Assembly: GCA_963667505.2 (NCBI GenBank) | Contig: OY763490.2 | Span: 558,001 to 622,000, forward strand | Length of the DNA: 64,000 nt | DNA from: Aldehydirespirator sp963667505 | GTDB taxonomy: Bacteria > Actinomycetota > Acidimicrobiia > Acidimicrobiales > Aldehydirespiratoraceae | Direction: 5' to 3' | In this document: positions 1-8,018 of the stretch, piece after piece | Layout of the letters: every line of letters begins with the position of its first letter | How positions within the stretch are numbered: the stretch's first letter is position 1 | Notes under the pieces: generated by a model | The model's input: the letters and a program-made list of their open reading frames with translations, nothing else | Databases searched by the model: none | Told to the model about the DNA's origin: nothing | Program-made: the position numbers and the translations under genes

Positions 1-51
1 GAGGGCCCGCCCCGAGTGCCGCCGCGGCTGGCTGTATACCGGCTAGGGTGA

Positions 52-63
52 GGCCCGCGGGCC
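52..63. other. 12-bp perfect palindrome upstream of korA
   Basis: GGCCCGCGGGCC is a perfect self-complementary site 66 bases before the korA start. It may be the end of an upstream terminator or a regulator site. In DNA this GC-rich a chance origin is possible. Confidence 0.25.
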
Positions 64-129
64 GGAACGGGTGGGCTTCAACGCGGGTCGAGCCGTCCTC
101 CCGAACTCAGCGGATGCAAGGGAGCATCA

Positions 130-2016
130 GTGACTGACACTGCGGAGCGGATCCAGGGCGTCCGACAGGCCGACGGGATAGTCCTGCGCTTCGCGGGCGA
201 CTCCGGCGACGGGATGCAGCTGACCGGCGACCGGTTCACGTCGGCCAGTGCCCTGTTCGGCAACGACTTGGCCACGCTGCCGGAGTTCCCCGCGGAGATC
301 AGGGCCCCGGCCGGGACGCTGGCCGGCGTCTCGTCGTTCCAGGTCCACATCTCCGACCACGACATCACCACCCCCGGCGACGCCCCCACGGTGCTGGTGG
401 CCATGAACCCGGCCGCGCTGCGTTCCGACCTGTCGCTGCTAACCCCGGGCGGCACGGTGATCGTCAACTCGGACGCCTTCAACGAGCGCAACCTGGCCAA
501 GGCCGGCTACGACGCCGACCCGCTCAAGGACGGCAGCCTCGACGGCTACACCGTGGTCACCGCGCCCATGACCGACCTCACCAAGCGGGCCTGCGCCGAC
601 TTGGGCGTCAAGCCCCGCGACGCCGAGCGGTCCAAGAACTTCTTCGCCCTGGGCCTCGTGTCGTGGCTGTACTCCCGTCCCGTGAAGCCCACCGTCGACT
701 GGATCGACGGCAAGTTCGCGGGGCGCGACACCGTGATCGCGGCCAACAAGGCCGCCTTCGCGGCCGGCCACGCCTTCGGGGAGACCGCCGAGCTGGGCGC
801 CAGCCGGCTGATGGTCAACCCGGCCGCGCTCGAGCCGGGCACCTACACCAACATCAACGGCAACACCGCCCTGTCGTGGGGGCTGATAGCCGCCTCCCAG
901 CAGGCCGGCATCCCGCTGTTCTTGGGGTCCTACCCGATCACGCCGGCCAGCGACATCCTCCACGAGCTGGCCCGGCACAAGAACTTCGGGGTACGCACCC
1001 TGCAGGCCGAGGACGAGATCGCCGCGGTGGGGGCGGCCCTCGGCGCCTCCTACGGGGGCCACATCGGCGTGACCACCACCTCCGGGCCGGGCATGGCCCT
1101 CAAGGCCGAGACGGTCGGCCTGGCCGTCAGCCTGGAGCTGCCGCTGGTGGTGATCGACATCCAGAGGGGCGGGCCGTCCACCGGACTGCCCACCAAGACC
1201 GAGGCCGCCGACCTGCTGATGGCCATGTACGGCCGCCACGGCGAGGCGCCGCTGCCCATCGTGGCGGCCCAGAGCCCGTCGGACTGCTTCTTCGCAGCCA
1301 TCGAGGCGGTCCGGCTGGCCGTCGAGCACCGCACCCCGGTGGTCCTGCTCTCCGACGGCTACCTGGCCAACAGCAGCGAGCCCTGGCGCATCCCCGACGT
1401 GGAGCAACTCGGCACCATCGACGTCGGCTTCGCCTCCAAGCCCAACCACGTCGACGACGGCGGCGAGGCCGTCTTCTGGCCGTTCCGGCGCGACGAGCGG
1501 CTGGTGCGGCCCTGGGCCATTCCCGGCACGCCCGGCCTGATGCACCGCATCGGCGGCATCGAGAAGGAGGACGGCAGCGGCAACATCAGCTACGAGCCCG
1601 ACAACCATCAGGCCATGGTGCGGCTGCGGGCCGAGCGGATCGCCCTCATCGCCCACCACATCCCGCCCGTGGAGGTGGCGGGCGACCCGGAGGCGGCGGT
1701 GACCATCGTCGGCTGGGGATCGACCTGGGGCGCCATCACCGGCGCCCGCCGCAGGCTCGAGTCCGCGGGCCATCGGCTGGCCCACATCCACCTGCGCCAT
1801 CTGAACCCGCTGCCGGCCAACCTCGGGGAGCTGCTGGCTGGATTCGGCCGGGTGGTCGTGCCGGAGATGAACACCGGACAGCTCTGCCGGATGCTGCGGG
1901 CCGATTATCTGGTCGACGCCCGGTCGGTGAGCAAGGTCTCGGGCCAGCCGTTCACTGCGGCCGAACTGGCGCGGGCGTTCTGGGAGGAGATCGAAGCGAC
2001 TGGAGCGACACGATGA
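130..2016 (+). CDS. korA: 2-oxoacid:ferredoxin oxidoreductase, fused gamma-alpha subunit (KorA-like)
   Basis: Cytoplasmic enzyme that, with the next gene product, carries out CoA-dependent oxidative decarboxylation of 2-oxoglutarate or a related 2-oxoacid and passes electrons to ferredoxin. The 628 residues show the fused actinobacterial layout: an N-terminal gamma domain (about 1-200) opening with GDSGDG at 23-28, then the alpha domain with YPITP near 268, QAEDE near 298 and GGPSTGLPTK near 347. The GTG start is chosen because AAGGGAG (118-124) sits five bases upstream. The stop overlaps the next start as ATGA, so translation is probably coupled. Two-subunit enzymes without a ferredoxin domain are usually 2-oxoglutarate-specific, but the substrate cannot be fixed by eye. 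Confidence 0.93.
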   Translation: MTDTAERIQGVRQADGIVLRFAGDSGDGMQLTGDRFTSASALFGNDLATLPEFPAEIRAPAGTLAGVSSFQVHISDHDITTPGDAPTVLVAMNPAALRSDLSLLTPGGTVIVNSDAFNERNLAKAGYDADPLKDGSLDGYTVVTAPMTDLTKRACADLGVKPRDAERSKNFFALGLVSWLYSRPVKPTVDWIDGKFAGRDTVIAANKAAFAAGHAFGETAELGASRLMVNPAALEPGTYTNINGNTALSWGLIAASQQAGIPLFLGSYPITPASDILHELARHKNFGVRTLQAEDEIAAVGAALGASYGGHIGVTTTSGPGMALKAETVGLAVSLELPLVVIDIQRGGPSTGLPTKTEAADLLMAMYGRHGEAPLPIVAAQSPSDCFFAAIEAVRLAVEHRTPVVLLSDGYLANSSEPWRIPDVEQLGTIDVGFASKPNHVDDGGEAVFWPFRRDERLVRPWAIPGTPGLMHRIGGIEKEDGSGNISYEPDNHQAMVRLRAERIALIAHHIPPVEVAGDPEAAVTIVGWGSTWGAITGARRRLESAGHRLAHIHLRHLNPLPANLGELLAGFGRVVVPEMNTGQLCRMLRADYLVDARSVSKVSGQPFTAAELARAFWEEIEATGATR

Positions 2017-3026
2017 CCGACGTGCCGACGACCACCCGCAAGGACTGGGCCACCGACCAGGAGGTCCGGTGGTGCCCCGGCTGCGGCGACTATTCGATCC
2101 TCACCGCCATGCAGCTGCTGATGCCCGAGATGGGGGTTCGGCGCGAGGACACCGTGTTCGTGTCCGGGATCGGCTGTGCGGCCCGTTTCCCGTACTACAT
2201 GAACACCTACGGCCTGCACGCCATCCATGGGCGCTCGCCGGCGGTGGCCACCGGCCTGGCCATGGCCCGAGGCGACCTGCACGTTTGGGTGGTCGGCGGC
2301 GACGGCGACATGATGTCGATCGGCGGCAACCACTTGATCCACGCGCTCCGCCGCAATGTGAACCTCAACGTGTTGCTGTTCAACAACCAGATCTACGGCC
2401 TCACCAAGGGCCAATACTCGCCCACCAGCGAGCGGGGCAAGGTGACCAAGTCCACCCCCCACGGCTCGGTGGAGCAGCCCTTCAACGCGGTGTCGCTGGC
2501 CCTCGGGGCCGAGGCGTCGTTCGTGGCCCGCACCCACGACATGGACCGGGGCCACATGCAGGAGATGTTCCGACGGGCCCACGACCATCCGGGCGCGGCG
2601 TTCGTGGAGGTCTTCCAGAACTGCAACGTGTTCAACGACGGCGCCTTCGCGGCTCTCACCAAGCGCGACGCCCGCGCCTCGATGCTTATCGACCTGCGCC
2701 ACGGCGAGCCGGTGCGTTTCGGCGCCGACGGCGAGTTCGGTGTGGTGATCGACGATGCCAGGGCCAGGGTGGTGGCGGTGGCCGACGTCGGGGTCGACGC
2801 CCTGGTCGTGCACGACGAGGCCGACCCCGACCCCTCGGTGGCGTTCGCACTGAGCCGTCTGGCCAACACCAATGACGTGCCCACGCCGATCGGCGTGTTC
2901 CGGGCGGTCGACCGCTCCGAGTACGGCTCGTCGGTCACCGCCCAGATCGCGGCCTCCCAGGCCAAGGCGGGGCCCGGCGACCTGCGCCAACTGCTCCGCT
3001 CCCGCCCCACCTGGCAAGTCGCCTGA
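2013..3026 (+). CDS. korB: 2-oxoacid:ferredoxin oxidoreductase, beta subunit (KorB-like)
   Basis: TPP- and 4Fe-4S-binding partner of KorA (337 residues). WCPGCGD at 20-26 supplies N-terminal cluster cysteines, a further Cys lies in GIGCAARFP, and the TPP motif runs from GGDGDMMSIGGN (about 95) to FNNQ (about 122). The ATG start overlaps the korA stop by four bases, and no other start in this frame is as plausible. Length matches the family. The pair may serve as a ferredoxin-linked TCA bypass of the NAD-dependent 2-oxoglutarate dehydrogenase, as known for mycobacterial KorAB; that role is inferred here. Confidence 0.93.
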   Translation: MTDVPTTTRKDWATDQEVRWCPGCGDYSILTAMQLLMPEMGVRREDTVFVSGIGCAARFPYYMNTYGLHAIHGRSPAVATGLAMARGDLHVWVVGGDGDMMSIGGNHLIHALRRNVNLNVLLFNNQIYGLTKGQYSPTSERGKVTKSTPHGSVEQPFNAVSLALGAEASFVARTHDMDRGHMQEMFRRAHDHPGAAFVEVFQNCNVFNDGAFAALTKRDARASMLIDLRHGEPVRFGADGEFGVVIDDARARVVAVADVGVDALVVHDEADPDPSVAFALSRLANTNDVPTPIGVFRAVDRSEYGSSVTAQIAASQAKAGPGDLRQLLRSRPTWQVA

Positions 3027-3244
3027 ACGCAGCCCGGCCGGGTGGCTCCGCGAGAGGGTACTCCTCAAGGCACTGGTTGAGCCCGCATAGCCGTACGAGG
3101 TGAGCCCGCGCAAGGTGCGATCGAGCGCGCGCAGGCGCACCCGCAGGACACCTGGCGAGTCGCCTAGGCGCGCCCCCTCGAGTTCTCCGGCCTGCATGGA
3201 TTTCTTCCTGTGGGCGGGAACCTCGGCGGGTACGGTGGCGTCCA

Positions 3245-4306
3245 ATGGTCATGCGAAGCAAGACCCTGTTCACAGCGATACTGGTTGTGGTCCTCGCGGC
3301 CGCGGCCTGCGGCTCCTCGGAGCCTGAGACGGTGACCAGCGCGGCCCCGGCCGATGAGTCACCCCCGACGACGGTGGAGGCCGACGCGCCCGACGGATTG
3401 CCCGACGGCGACGGCGAGGTCTCCGGCGAGAGCGGCGCGTCTGGGTCCGGCGACTCCGACGAGAGCGGCGCGTCTGGGTCCGGCGACTCCGACGAGAGCG
3501 GCTCGCTCGGTGACGAGGACTCGGGCATGAGTTCTTCTTCGTCGTCGGGCTCCGACGAGTCCGGCGCTGCCGCCTCCGGTGATGAGGACTCCGATGAGAG
3601 TTCCTCTTCGAATCCGGACGATGCCGCCTCCGGTGATGAGGATTCCGGTGACGGCTCCCCTTTGAGTTCCGACGATGCTGACTCGGGCTACAGCGGTGAG
3701 GATTCCGGTGAGAGTTCCTCGTCGAGTCCCGGTGGTGCCGCCTCCGGTGATGAGGATTCCGGTGAGAGTTCCTCTTCGAGTTCCGACGATGCTGACTCGG
3801 GCTACAGCGGTGAGGATTCCGGTGAGAGTTCCTCGTCGAGTTCCGACGACGATGACGCGTCCGCGGGCGGCGCTGGCGAGGACTCGGAGACCGGCTCGCC
3901 GGACGACACCGTGAGCGTCACCCCGGATCAGATCGTCGGCGACGGCGCCGACATCAGCGACCCCGGCCCCTCCAACTCCGGCGAGCCTGCGCCTCCCCGT
4001 GACCAGCGCGAGCTCGCTCACATCAACGATGTGGCGTTCCAGGTCTTGGAGAGCTGGCCGATGCAGGTGATCGTCGAAGTGTCAGGCGAGCTGCCCGATC
4101 CGTGCCACGGCCTGTGGTGGGAGGTCGATGTGGACGGCAACACCTACGACGTCCAGGTCTGGCAGGTATCCCCGCCGCTGGACGCCGAGATCGCCTGCGC
4201 CGCGGTCATCGAGCCGTTCACCGAGAACGTGCCGCTCGGCGGCGGTTTCGTTAGCGACGACTACACGGTGATCGTCAACGGCGAGCCTCATTCGCTGAAC
4301 TTCTGA
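3245..4306 (+). CDS. Secreted lipoprotein with Ser/Asp/Glu/Gly repeat stalk
   Basis: Unrecognised 353-residue exported protein. A signal peptide (about 1-21) ends in a lipobox with Cys22 (LAAAAC), so it should be lipid-anchored to the outer face of the membrane. Residues about 55-225 are almost only S, D, E, G and A, in blocks such as SGEDSGESSSSS. The C-terminal ~100 residues form a normal mixed domain with WWEVDVDG and two cysteines, probably a small beta domain. The stalk is strongly acidic, like SD-repeat stalks of surface adhesins, and might bind calcium or space the head from the cell; this is inference. The second in-frame ATG (3251) is an alternative start. The gene stands alone and is followed by an inverted repeat at 4315-4368. 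Confidence 0.75.
   Translation: MVMRSKTLFTAILVVVLAAAACGSSEPETVTSAAPADESPPTTVEADAPDGLPDGDGEVSGESGASGSGDSDESGASGSGDSDESGSLGDEDSGMSSSSSSGSDESGAAASGDEDSDESSSSNPDDAASGDEDSGDGSPLSSDDADSGYSGEDSGESSSSSPGGAASGDEDSGESSSSSSDDADSGYSGEDSGESSSSSSDDDDASAGGAGEDSETGSPDDTVSVTPDQIVGDGADISDPGPSNSGEPAPPRDQRELAHINDVAFQVLESWPMQVIVEVSGELPDPCHGLWWEVDVDGNTYDVQVWQVSPPLDAEIACAAVIEPFTENVPLGGGFVSDDYTVIVNGEPHSLNF
3428..3493 (+). repeat. 33-bp tandem duplication inside the lipoprotein stalk
   Basis: Two consecutive identical 33-bp units (3428-3460 and 3461-3493) beginning GAGAGCGGCGCG encode ESGASGSGDSD twice. The unit is a whole number of codons, so copy change alters stalk length without a frameshift. Confidence 0.85.
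3664..3841 (+). repeat. 64-bp direct repeat, 114-bp period, in the lipoprotein stalk
   Basis: The block at 3664-3727 recurs identically at 3778-3841. Each copy encodes SSDDADSGYSGEDSGESSSS. The 114-bp period equals 38 codons, so it keeps frame. Near-identical DNA points to recent duplication or gene conversion in the repeat region. Confidence 0.8.
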
Positions 4307-4314
4307 GCGTCCGT

Positions 4315-4368
4315 ACGAAATTGGCGACGAAAGGGCCCTCACAGGCCCACAAGTCGCACCAATTTCGT
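4315..4368. repeat. 54-bp inverted-repeat element (copy 1)
   Basis: ACGAAATTGG at 4315-4324 is matched by its exact reverse complement CCAATTTCGT at 4359-4368. An inner CGAC/GTCG pair extends the potential stem, and GGGCC occurs in the loop. The core CGAAATTG...CAATTTCG spans 52 bp, exactly as in a second copy at 60871-60922. It lies nine bases after the lipoprotein stop, between convergent genes, so it could act as a bidirectional terminator or be a REP/MITE-like repeat. Confidence 0.6.
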
Positions 4369-4388
4369 GAGGGGTGCCAGCACGCTCG

Positions 4389-5213
4389 CTAGTCGCCGCC
4401 GACGATCGTGTCGGGGCGCTCCCAGGCGTAGGGCGGCTCCAGCATCCGGCGCTCCTCGGGGCTCCAGTCGTCGTCGGGAGCGTGGAACGGCTGGGGGTAG
4501 GCACCGCCGGGGTGCTCCCGGCCATCCTCCCGGTAGCGCCCGACGAAGGCCATGTGGCCCGGCATGTACCGGTAGAACAGGGCGCGGCGCTCGTGCTCCG
4601 CGGTCCACGGCAGCGTGCCGTGGGTCAGAGCCTCGGTGAAGATGACTGCCGAGCCTGCCTTGAGCGGCACCGACCGGATCCACGGCCCCGGCTCGGCGAG
4701 GGACTCGAAGCTCTGCGGGCAGGCGAAGCCGCTCTTGTGGCTGCCAGCCAACGCGCAGAACCCGCCGTCGGCCTCGCCGACATCGCACAGCGCATAGTGG
4801 ACGACCACCAGCCCGCAGCGGATCCGGCCCTCGGCCACCTCGTAGGCGATGGCGGGGTCCCGCGGCGTGGCGCCGCCGTGCAGCCCGAACGGCCTGCCCC
4901 CGGCCTGCATGACCATGGCGTGGCCGTGGTCGTAGCGGAACCGGGGGCCCAGGATCTCGGTCAGGTACGGCACGATCCTGCGGTGGGCGATGAGCCTGCG
5001 GAAGGGGCTGTCCCACATGTGCAGAGGGCCGGCGGAGATCTGGGAGTCGTCGTTCTGCCAGAAGTCGAAGGACAGGTCCTCGCCTCTCGGCTGGTTCCAG
5101 AGGTCGTAGACGTCCAGCAGACCGTTCAGCTCGTCCAGTTCCCCAGCGCTCAACACCTTCTCGACCACGAGATAGCCCTGGAGGTCGAACAGGTAGCGCT
5201 CCTCATCGCTCAT
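4389..5213 (-). CDS. PhyH-fold dioxygenase-like protein with HxG motif (paralog 1)
   Basis: Phytanoyl-CoA dioxygenase superfamily protein (274 residues), probably a non-heme Fe(II)/2-oxoglutarate enzyme. The usual HxD of the facial triad is replaced: aligned at LHGGATP it reads His112-Gly-Gly114, while the distal His198 (ALTHGT) and following arginines (ERR at 208-210), candidates for 2-oxoglutarate binding, are kept. The scaffold motifs LVVVHYALCDV and GSHK match the family. An Asp-to-Gly/Ala change at this spot is the hallmark of Fe/2OG halogenases, but it may be a fixed feature of this sulfatase-associated subfamily. The ATG at 5213 is preceded by a GACGGGGG stretch. The next gene on the same strand is a close paralog. 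Confidence 0.82.
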   Translation of the reverse strand: MSDEERYLFDLQGYLVVEKVLSAGELDELNGLLDVYDLWNQPRGEDLSFDFWQNDDSQISAGPLHMWDSPFRRLIAHRRIVPYLTEILGPRFRYDHGHAMVMQAGGRPFGLHGGATPRDPAIAYEVAEGRIRCGLVVVHYALCDVGEADGGFCALAGSHKSGFACPQSFESLAEPGPWIRSVPLKAGSAVIFTEALTHGTLPWTAEHERRALFYRYMPGHMAFVGRYREDGREHPGGAYPQPFHAPDDDWSPEERRMLEPPYAWERPDTIVGGD

Positions 5214-5268
5214 GCCCCCGTCGGCCGCCGTCACGGTGCGGACTGTACTTGGGGTTCGTGGACGGAGG

Positions 5269-6090
5269 TCAGCCGCCAGGGAGCGTGTCGGGGCGCTCGG
5301 AGACGTAGGGAGGCTCGAGCAGGCGGCGCAGTTCGGGCGTGAGGTCGTCGTCGGCTGCGTCGGTGGGCCGGGGGTAGGCCCAGTCCGCCTCCTCCCGGCT
5401 GTCCTGGCGATAGCGGCCGACGAAGGCCATATGGCCGGGCGTGTACCGGTACAGCAGGGCGCGGCGCTCATGGTCGGCGGACCACGGCAGCGTGCCGTGC
5501 GTGAGCGCCTCGGTGAAGATGACGGCCGACCCGGCCCGCTGCGGGATCCTCTGGAGCAACGGCCCGCAGACCTCGGGATCCAGCAAGCGCCCCGGCGCTG
5601 GGAAGCTGCTCTTGTGGCTGCCGGGCACGGCCACGAAACCGCCGTCGTCGGGGCCGACGTCGCACAGCGCGTAGGCCACCACCGTGAGGCCGCATTGGAT
5701 CGCGCCGTCGGCGACCCGGTAGGCGCCGATCGGCTCCCACGGCGCGCCGCCGCCGTGCAGCTCCAGCGACCCGCTGCCCTTGCGCATGAACATGGCGTGG
5801 CCGTGGTCGTAGCGGAACCGGGGGCCGAGCAGCTCCCGCAGGTACCCGGCTATGCGGGGGTGGGCCACTAGGTCAAGGAACGGCTGGTCCCAGCAGTGCG
5901 GCGGGCTGACGTGGAAGAAGAACTCGTCGAAGGTCTCGTAGTCGAGGGGCGCGTCATGGCCGCGGGGCTGGTTCCACAGGTCGTAGCCGTCCAGAAGGTG
6001 GTTGAGCACGCGGACCTCCTCCGGCCCGAGCACGTCCTCGACCACCAGGAAGCCCTGCAGGTCGAACAGGTAGCGCTCCTCGTCGGTCAT
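5269..6090 (-). CDS. PhyH-fold dioxygenase-like protein with HxG motif (paralog 2)
   Basis: 273-residue close paralog of the downstream gene, colinear over nearly its whole length. The same positions are occupied: His112-Gly-Gly114 (LHGGGAP) and distal His198 (ALTHGT). It also shares RYDHGHAM, YALCDV, GSHK and GHMAFVGRYR. The HxD Asp is again absent. The ATG at 6090 is chosen because homology with the paralog begins exactly there (MTDEERYLFDLQGF against MSDEERYLFDLQGY). The open frame continues upstream only through a 37-bp tandem repeat and is not coding there. The adjacency and likeness of the two genes imply a local tandem duplication. A substrate related to the sulfated or methylated sugars of this island is possible but unproven. 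Confidence 0.82.
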   Translation of the reverse strand: MTDEERYLFDLQGFLVVEDVLGPEEVRVLNHLLDGYDLWNQPRGHDAPLDYETFDEFFFHVSPPHCWDQPFLDLVAHPRIAGYLRELLGPRFRYDHGHAMFMRKGSGSLELHGGGAPWEPIGAYRVADGAIQCGLTVVAYALCDVGPDDGGFVAVPGSHKSSFPAPGRLLDPEVCGPLLQRIPQRAGSAVIFTEALTHGTLPWSADHERRALLYRYTPGHMAFVGRYRQDSREEADWAYPRPTDAADDDLTPELRRLLEPPYVSERPDTLPGG

Positions 6091-6246
6091 CCCTCCCTCG
6101 ATGAGTGCCGACGAGGCGTCTGCGGGGCCAGGATCGGCCGTACCGAAGAAGGGGCGCTCGGCAGGGCCGACCGACTGCACCGTCACGCCGCGACCATACT
6201 TGCCGCCCCAGCCTGGCTCGGCGCTGGGACCCCGGCTGTTCGAGGG

Positions 6247-6431
6247 CGACCCGCGCTTTGGGCTGGGTGCTGGTCGTCTGGGGCGACCCGCGCTTTGGGC
6301 TGGGTGCTGGTCGTCTGGGGCGACCCGCGCTTTGGGCTGGGTGCTGGTCGTCTGGGGCGACCCGCGCTTTGGGCTGGGTGCTGGTCGTCTGGGGCGACCC
6401 GCGCTTTGGGCTGGGTGCTGGTCGTCTGGGG
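6247..6431. repeat. 37-bp minisatellite, five perfect copies
   Basis: Five head-to-tail identical 37-bp units start at 6247, 6284, 6321, 6358 and 6395, each beginning CGACCCGCGCTTTGGG. A decayed sixth copy follows to about 6465. The unit is not a multiple of three and there are no spacers, so it is neither coding nor CRISPR. It lies in the 380-bp gap (6091-6470) between the PhyH paralog and the upstream sulfatase, and nothing else was recognised in that gap. Copy number is likely variable between strains. Confidence 0.93.
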
Positions 6432-6470
6432 CGACCGTGCTGCGAGCTGGGTGCCGACGGTGGGCCGCCG

Positions 6471-7889
6471 TCACAGCTGGGCTGAGCCTGTCCTGAAGGG
6501 GTCGTCGGTCTGGCTGGCCCATGAGGCCAGCAGGGAGCGGTGTTCGGCCAGGACAGCGTCATGGCTCGCCGAGCGGGCCAGGTTGACCGTCTCCAGCGGG
6601 TCCAGTTCCAGGTCGAAGAGCATCTCCGGTCGGTCGCCCGCGCTGAAGGCCATGTACTTGTAGCGGGCAGTGCGCAGCATCCGGCCGTTGAGCTCCATCC
6701 TGAGGGCGTCGGGCTGGAGTTCGGCCACCACGAAGTCGCGCCCGGCCTGGCCGGGCTCCTCCATGACGGGTCGCAGCGACTCGCCGGCCAGGCCCTCGGG
6801 CACGCCCACCTCGGCGTAGTCGCACAGAGTGGGGACGATGTCGACGCCGGAGGCGAGGTGCGCCCGGTCGAACCGCTCCGCGGGCACGACACCCGGCCAT
6901 CGGAGCACCAGCGGCACCGTGACCGGCTCCTCGTAGAGCATCTGCTTGGTGACCCACCGGTGGGCCGCCACCCCCTCGCCGTGGTCGCTGGTGAGGGCCA
7001 CCAGGGTGCTGTCAGCCAGGCCGCCGTCGGAGAGGGCCCGCAGCACCCGGCCGATCTGGACGTCGACCATCTCGACGAGGCGGTCGTAGGCGTAGAGGTA
7101 GCTCCGCCAATGCCGCTCGTCCCAGTTGTCGGTCCAGCGCAGCTCGTTCCACCCGTAGTCGGGGATGACGGCGTCCTGTCGGCGGATCCACTGCACGAAC
7201 TCGGACTCGTCGGCAACGGCGTCGAAGTGCTCGGGCAGTTCGGGCAGCCCGTGAAGCGGACCGTCGTCGGGCGCCCAGGGCAGCACGTCGTGGTCGCGGT
7301 CGATGACCCAGAAGCAGATGTCGTGAGGGTTGTAGAGCGACACCGCCAGCAGGAAGGGCCGGTCGGGCGGCTCGGCCAGATAGCCCACGGCCGCGTCGGT
7401 GATGTCGGCGTCCATCGAGGCGCCGAGGTCACGGTAGGGCTGCTGCCCTGTCGCAGGACCCGTGTCGCCGGTGATGATCTGATCGATCGACGGGTAGGGC
7501 CGCTGCTGCCATGGGAGGTTCCAGAATCCCGGAATGGCGTCGGGCTCGGACGGGAACGACTCGGGCAGGTTCCATTTTCCGGCCCAGACGGTCTCATAGC
7601 CGGCGGCCGAGAAGACCTCGCCCAGATTCGAGACGCTGTCGCGTACCGGCTCGTCGTTGACGTTCACTCCGGCGGTGTGGGGCATCTGGCCGGTGACGAT
7701 GCTGGCCCGGCCCGGACTGCACAGCGGCGACGCGCAGTACGACTTCTCGAAGGCGGTCCCGCCGGCGGCAAGCTCGTCCATGTGCGGCGTCCGGGTGCGC
7801 ACGTTGCCGTAGGCGCTGATCGTGGCCCGGGTCTGCTGGTCGGTGATGATCAACAAGACGTTCGGCCGCATTGTCGTGTCCGCCTCCAT
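6471..7889 (-). CDS. Type I (formylglycine) sulfatase
   Basis: Alkaline-phosphatase-fold sulfatase that would hydrolyse sulfate esters. It has 472 residues with no obvious signal peptide, so it is probably cytoplasmic and acts on imported oligosaccharides. The N-terminal metal Asp17 is in ITDQQ. The formylglycine site is Cys57 in CSPGR (57-61), the canonical CxPxR motif. GKWN, SLYNPHD and the late SDHGEG metal motif are present. The ATG at 7889 gives MEADTTMRPN, and a second ATG (7871, MRPNVLL) is equally plausible. The enzyme needs a formylglycine-generating maturase, which is not in this window. It heads the minus-strand group with the two HxG PhyH genes. Confidence 0.9.
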   Translation of the reverse strand: MEADTTMRPNVLLIITDQQTRATISAYGNVRTRTPHMDELAAGGTAFEKSYCASPLCSPGRASIVTGQMPHTAGVNVNDEPVRDSVSNLGEVFSAAGYETVWAGKWNLPESFPSEPDAIPGFWNLPWQQRPYPSIDQIITGDTGPATGQQPYRDLGASMDADITDAAVGYLAEPPDRPFLLAVSLYNPHDICFWVIDRDHDVLPWAPDDGPLHGLPELPEHFDAVADESEFVQWIRRQDAVIPDYGWNELRWTDNWDERHWRSYLYAYDRLVEMVDVQIGRVLRALSDGGLADSTLVALTSDHGEGVAAHRWVTKQMLYEEPVTVPLVLRWPGVVPAERFDRAHLASGVDIVPTLCDYAEVGVPEGLAGESLRPVMEEPGQAGRDFVVAELQPDALRMELNGRMLRTARYKYMAFSAGDRPEMLFDLELDPLETVNLARSASHDAVLAEHRSLLASWASQTDDPFRTGSAQL

Positions 7890-8018
7890 CGGCTCGCCGT
7901 CGGACCGGACAATACTGCCGGCGGTTCGGACGGGGTCTGAGCGGGCTGGCTACCGTGGCGGAGAGCGACGGGCGTCGCCGCCACGAATGACCGGCTCAAC
8001 CAGGACGGGTGACGGATC

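Noticed and set aside
439..1800. Long antisense ORF opposite korA, and many like it (for example 12742-14895, 28998-32984, 23294-24916)
   Set aside because: They are mirror frames of strongly coding genes in GC-rich DNA, with compositions dominated by H, G, R, P and V and no domains or start signals.
3009..3167. Similarity between the korB 3' end (ACCTGGCAAGTCGCCT) and 3152-3167
   Set aside because: Only about 17 bp match; too short to claim a duplicated gene fragment.
6247..6431. Regularly repeated 37-bp units that could be read as a CRISPR array
   Set aside because: Units are directly adjacent with no spacers and there are no cas genes; it is a minisatellite.
6091..6522. N-terminal extension of the PhyH gene through the repeat region
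   Set aside because: The open frame exists only because the repeat lacks stops. The translation (PSPKRGSPQTTSTQ-like) has no homology, and the paralog begins at MSDEERY.
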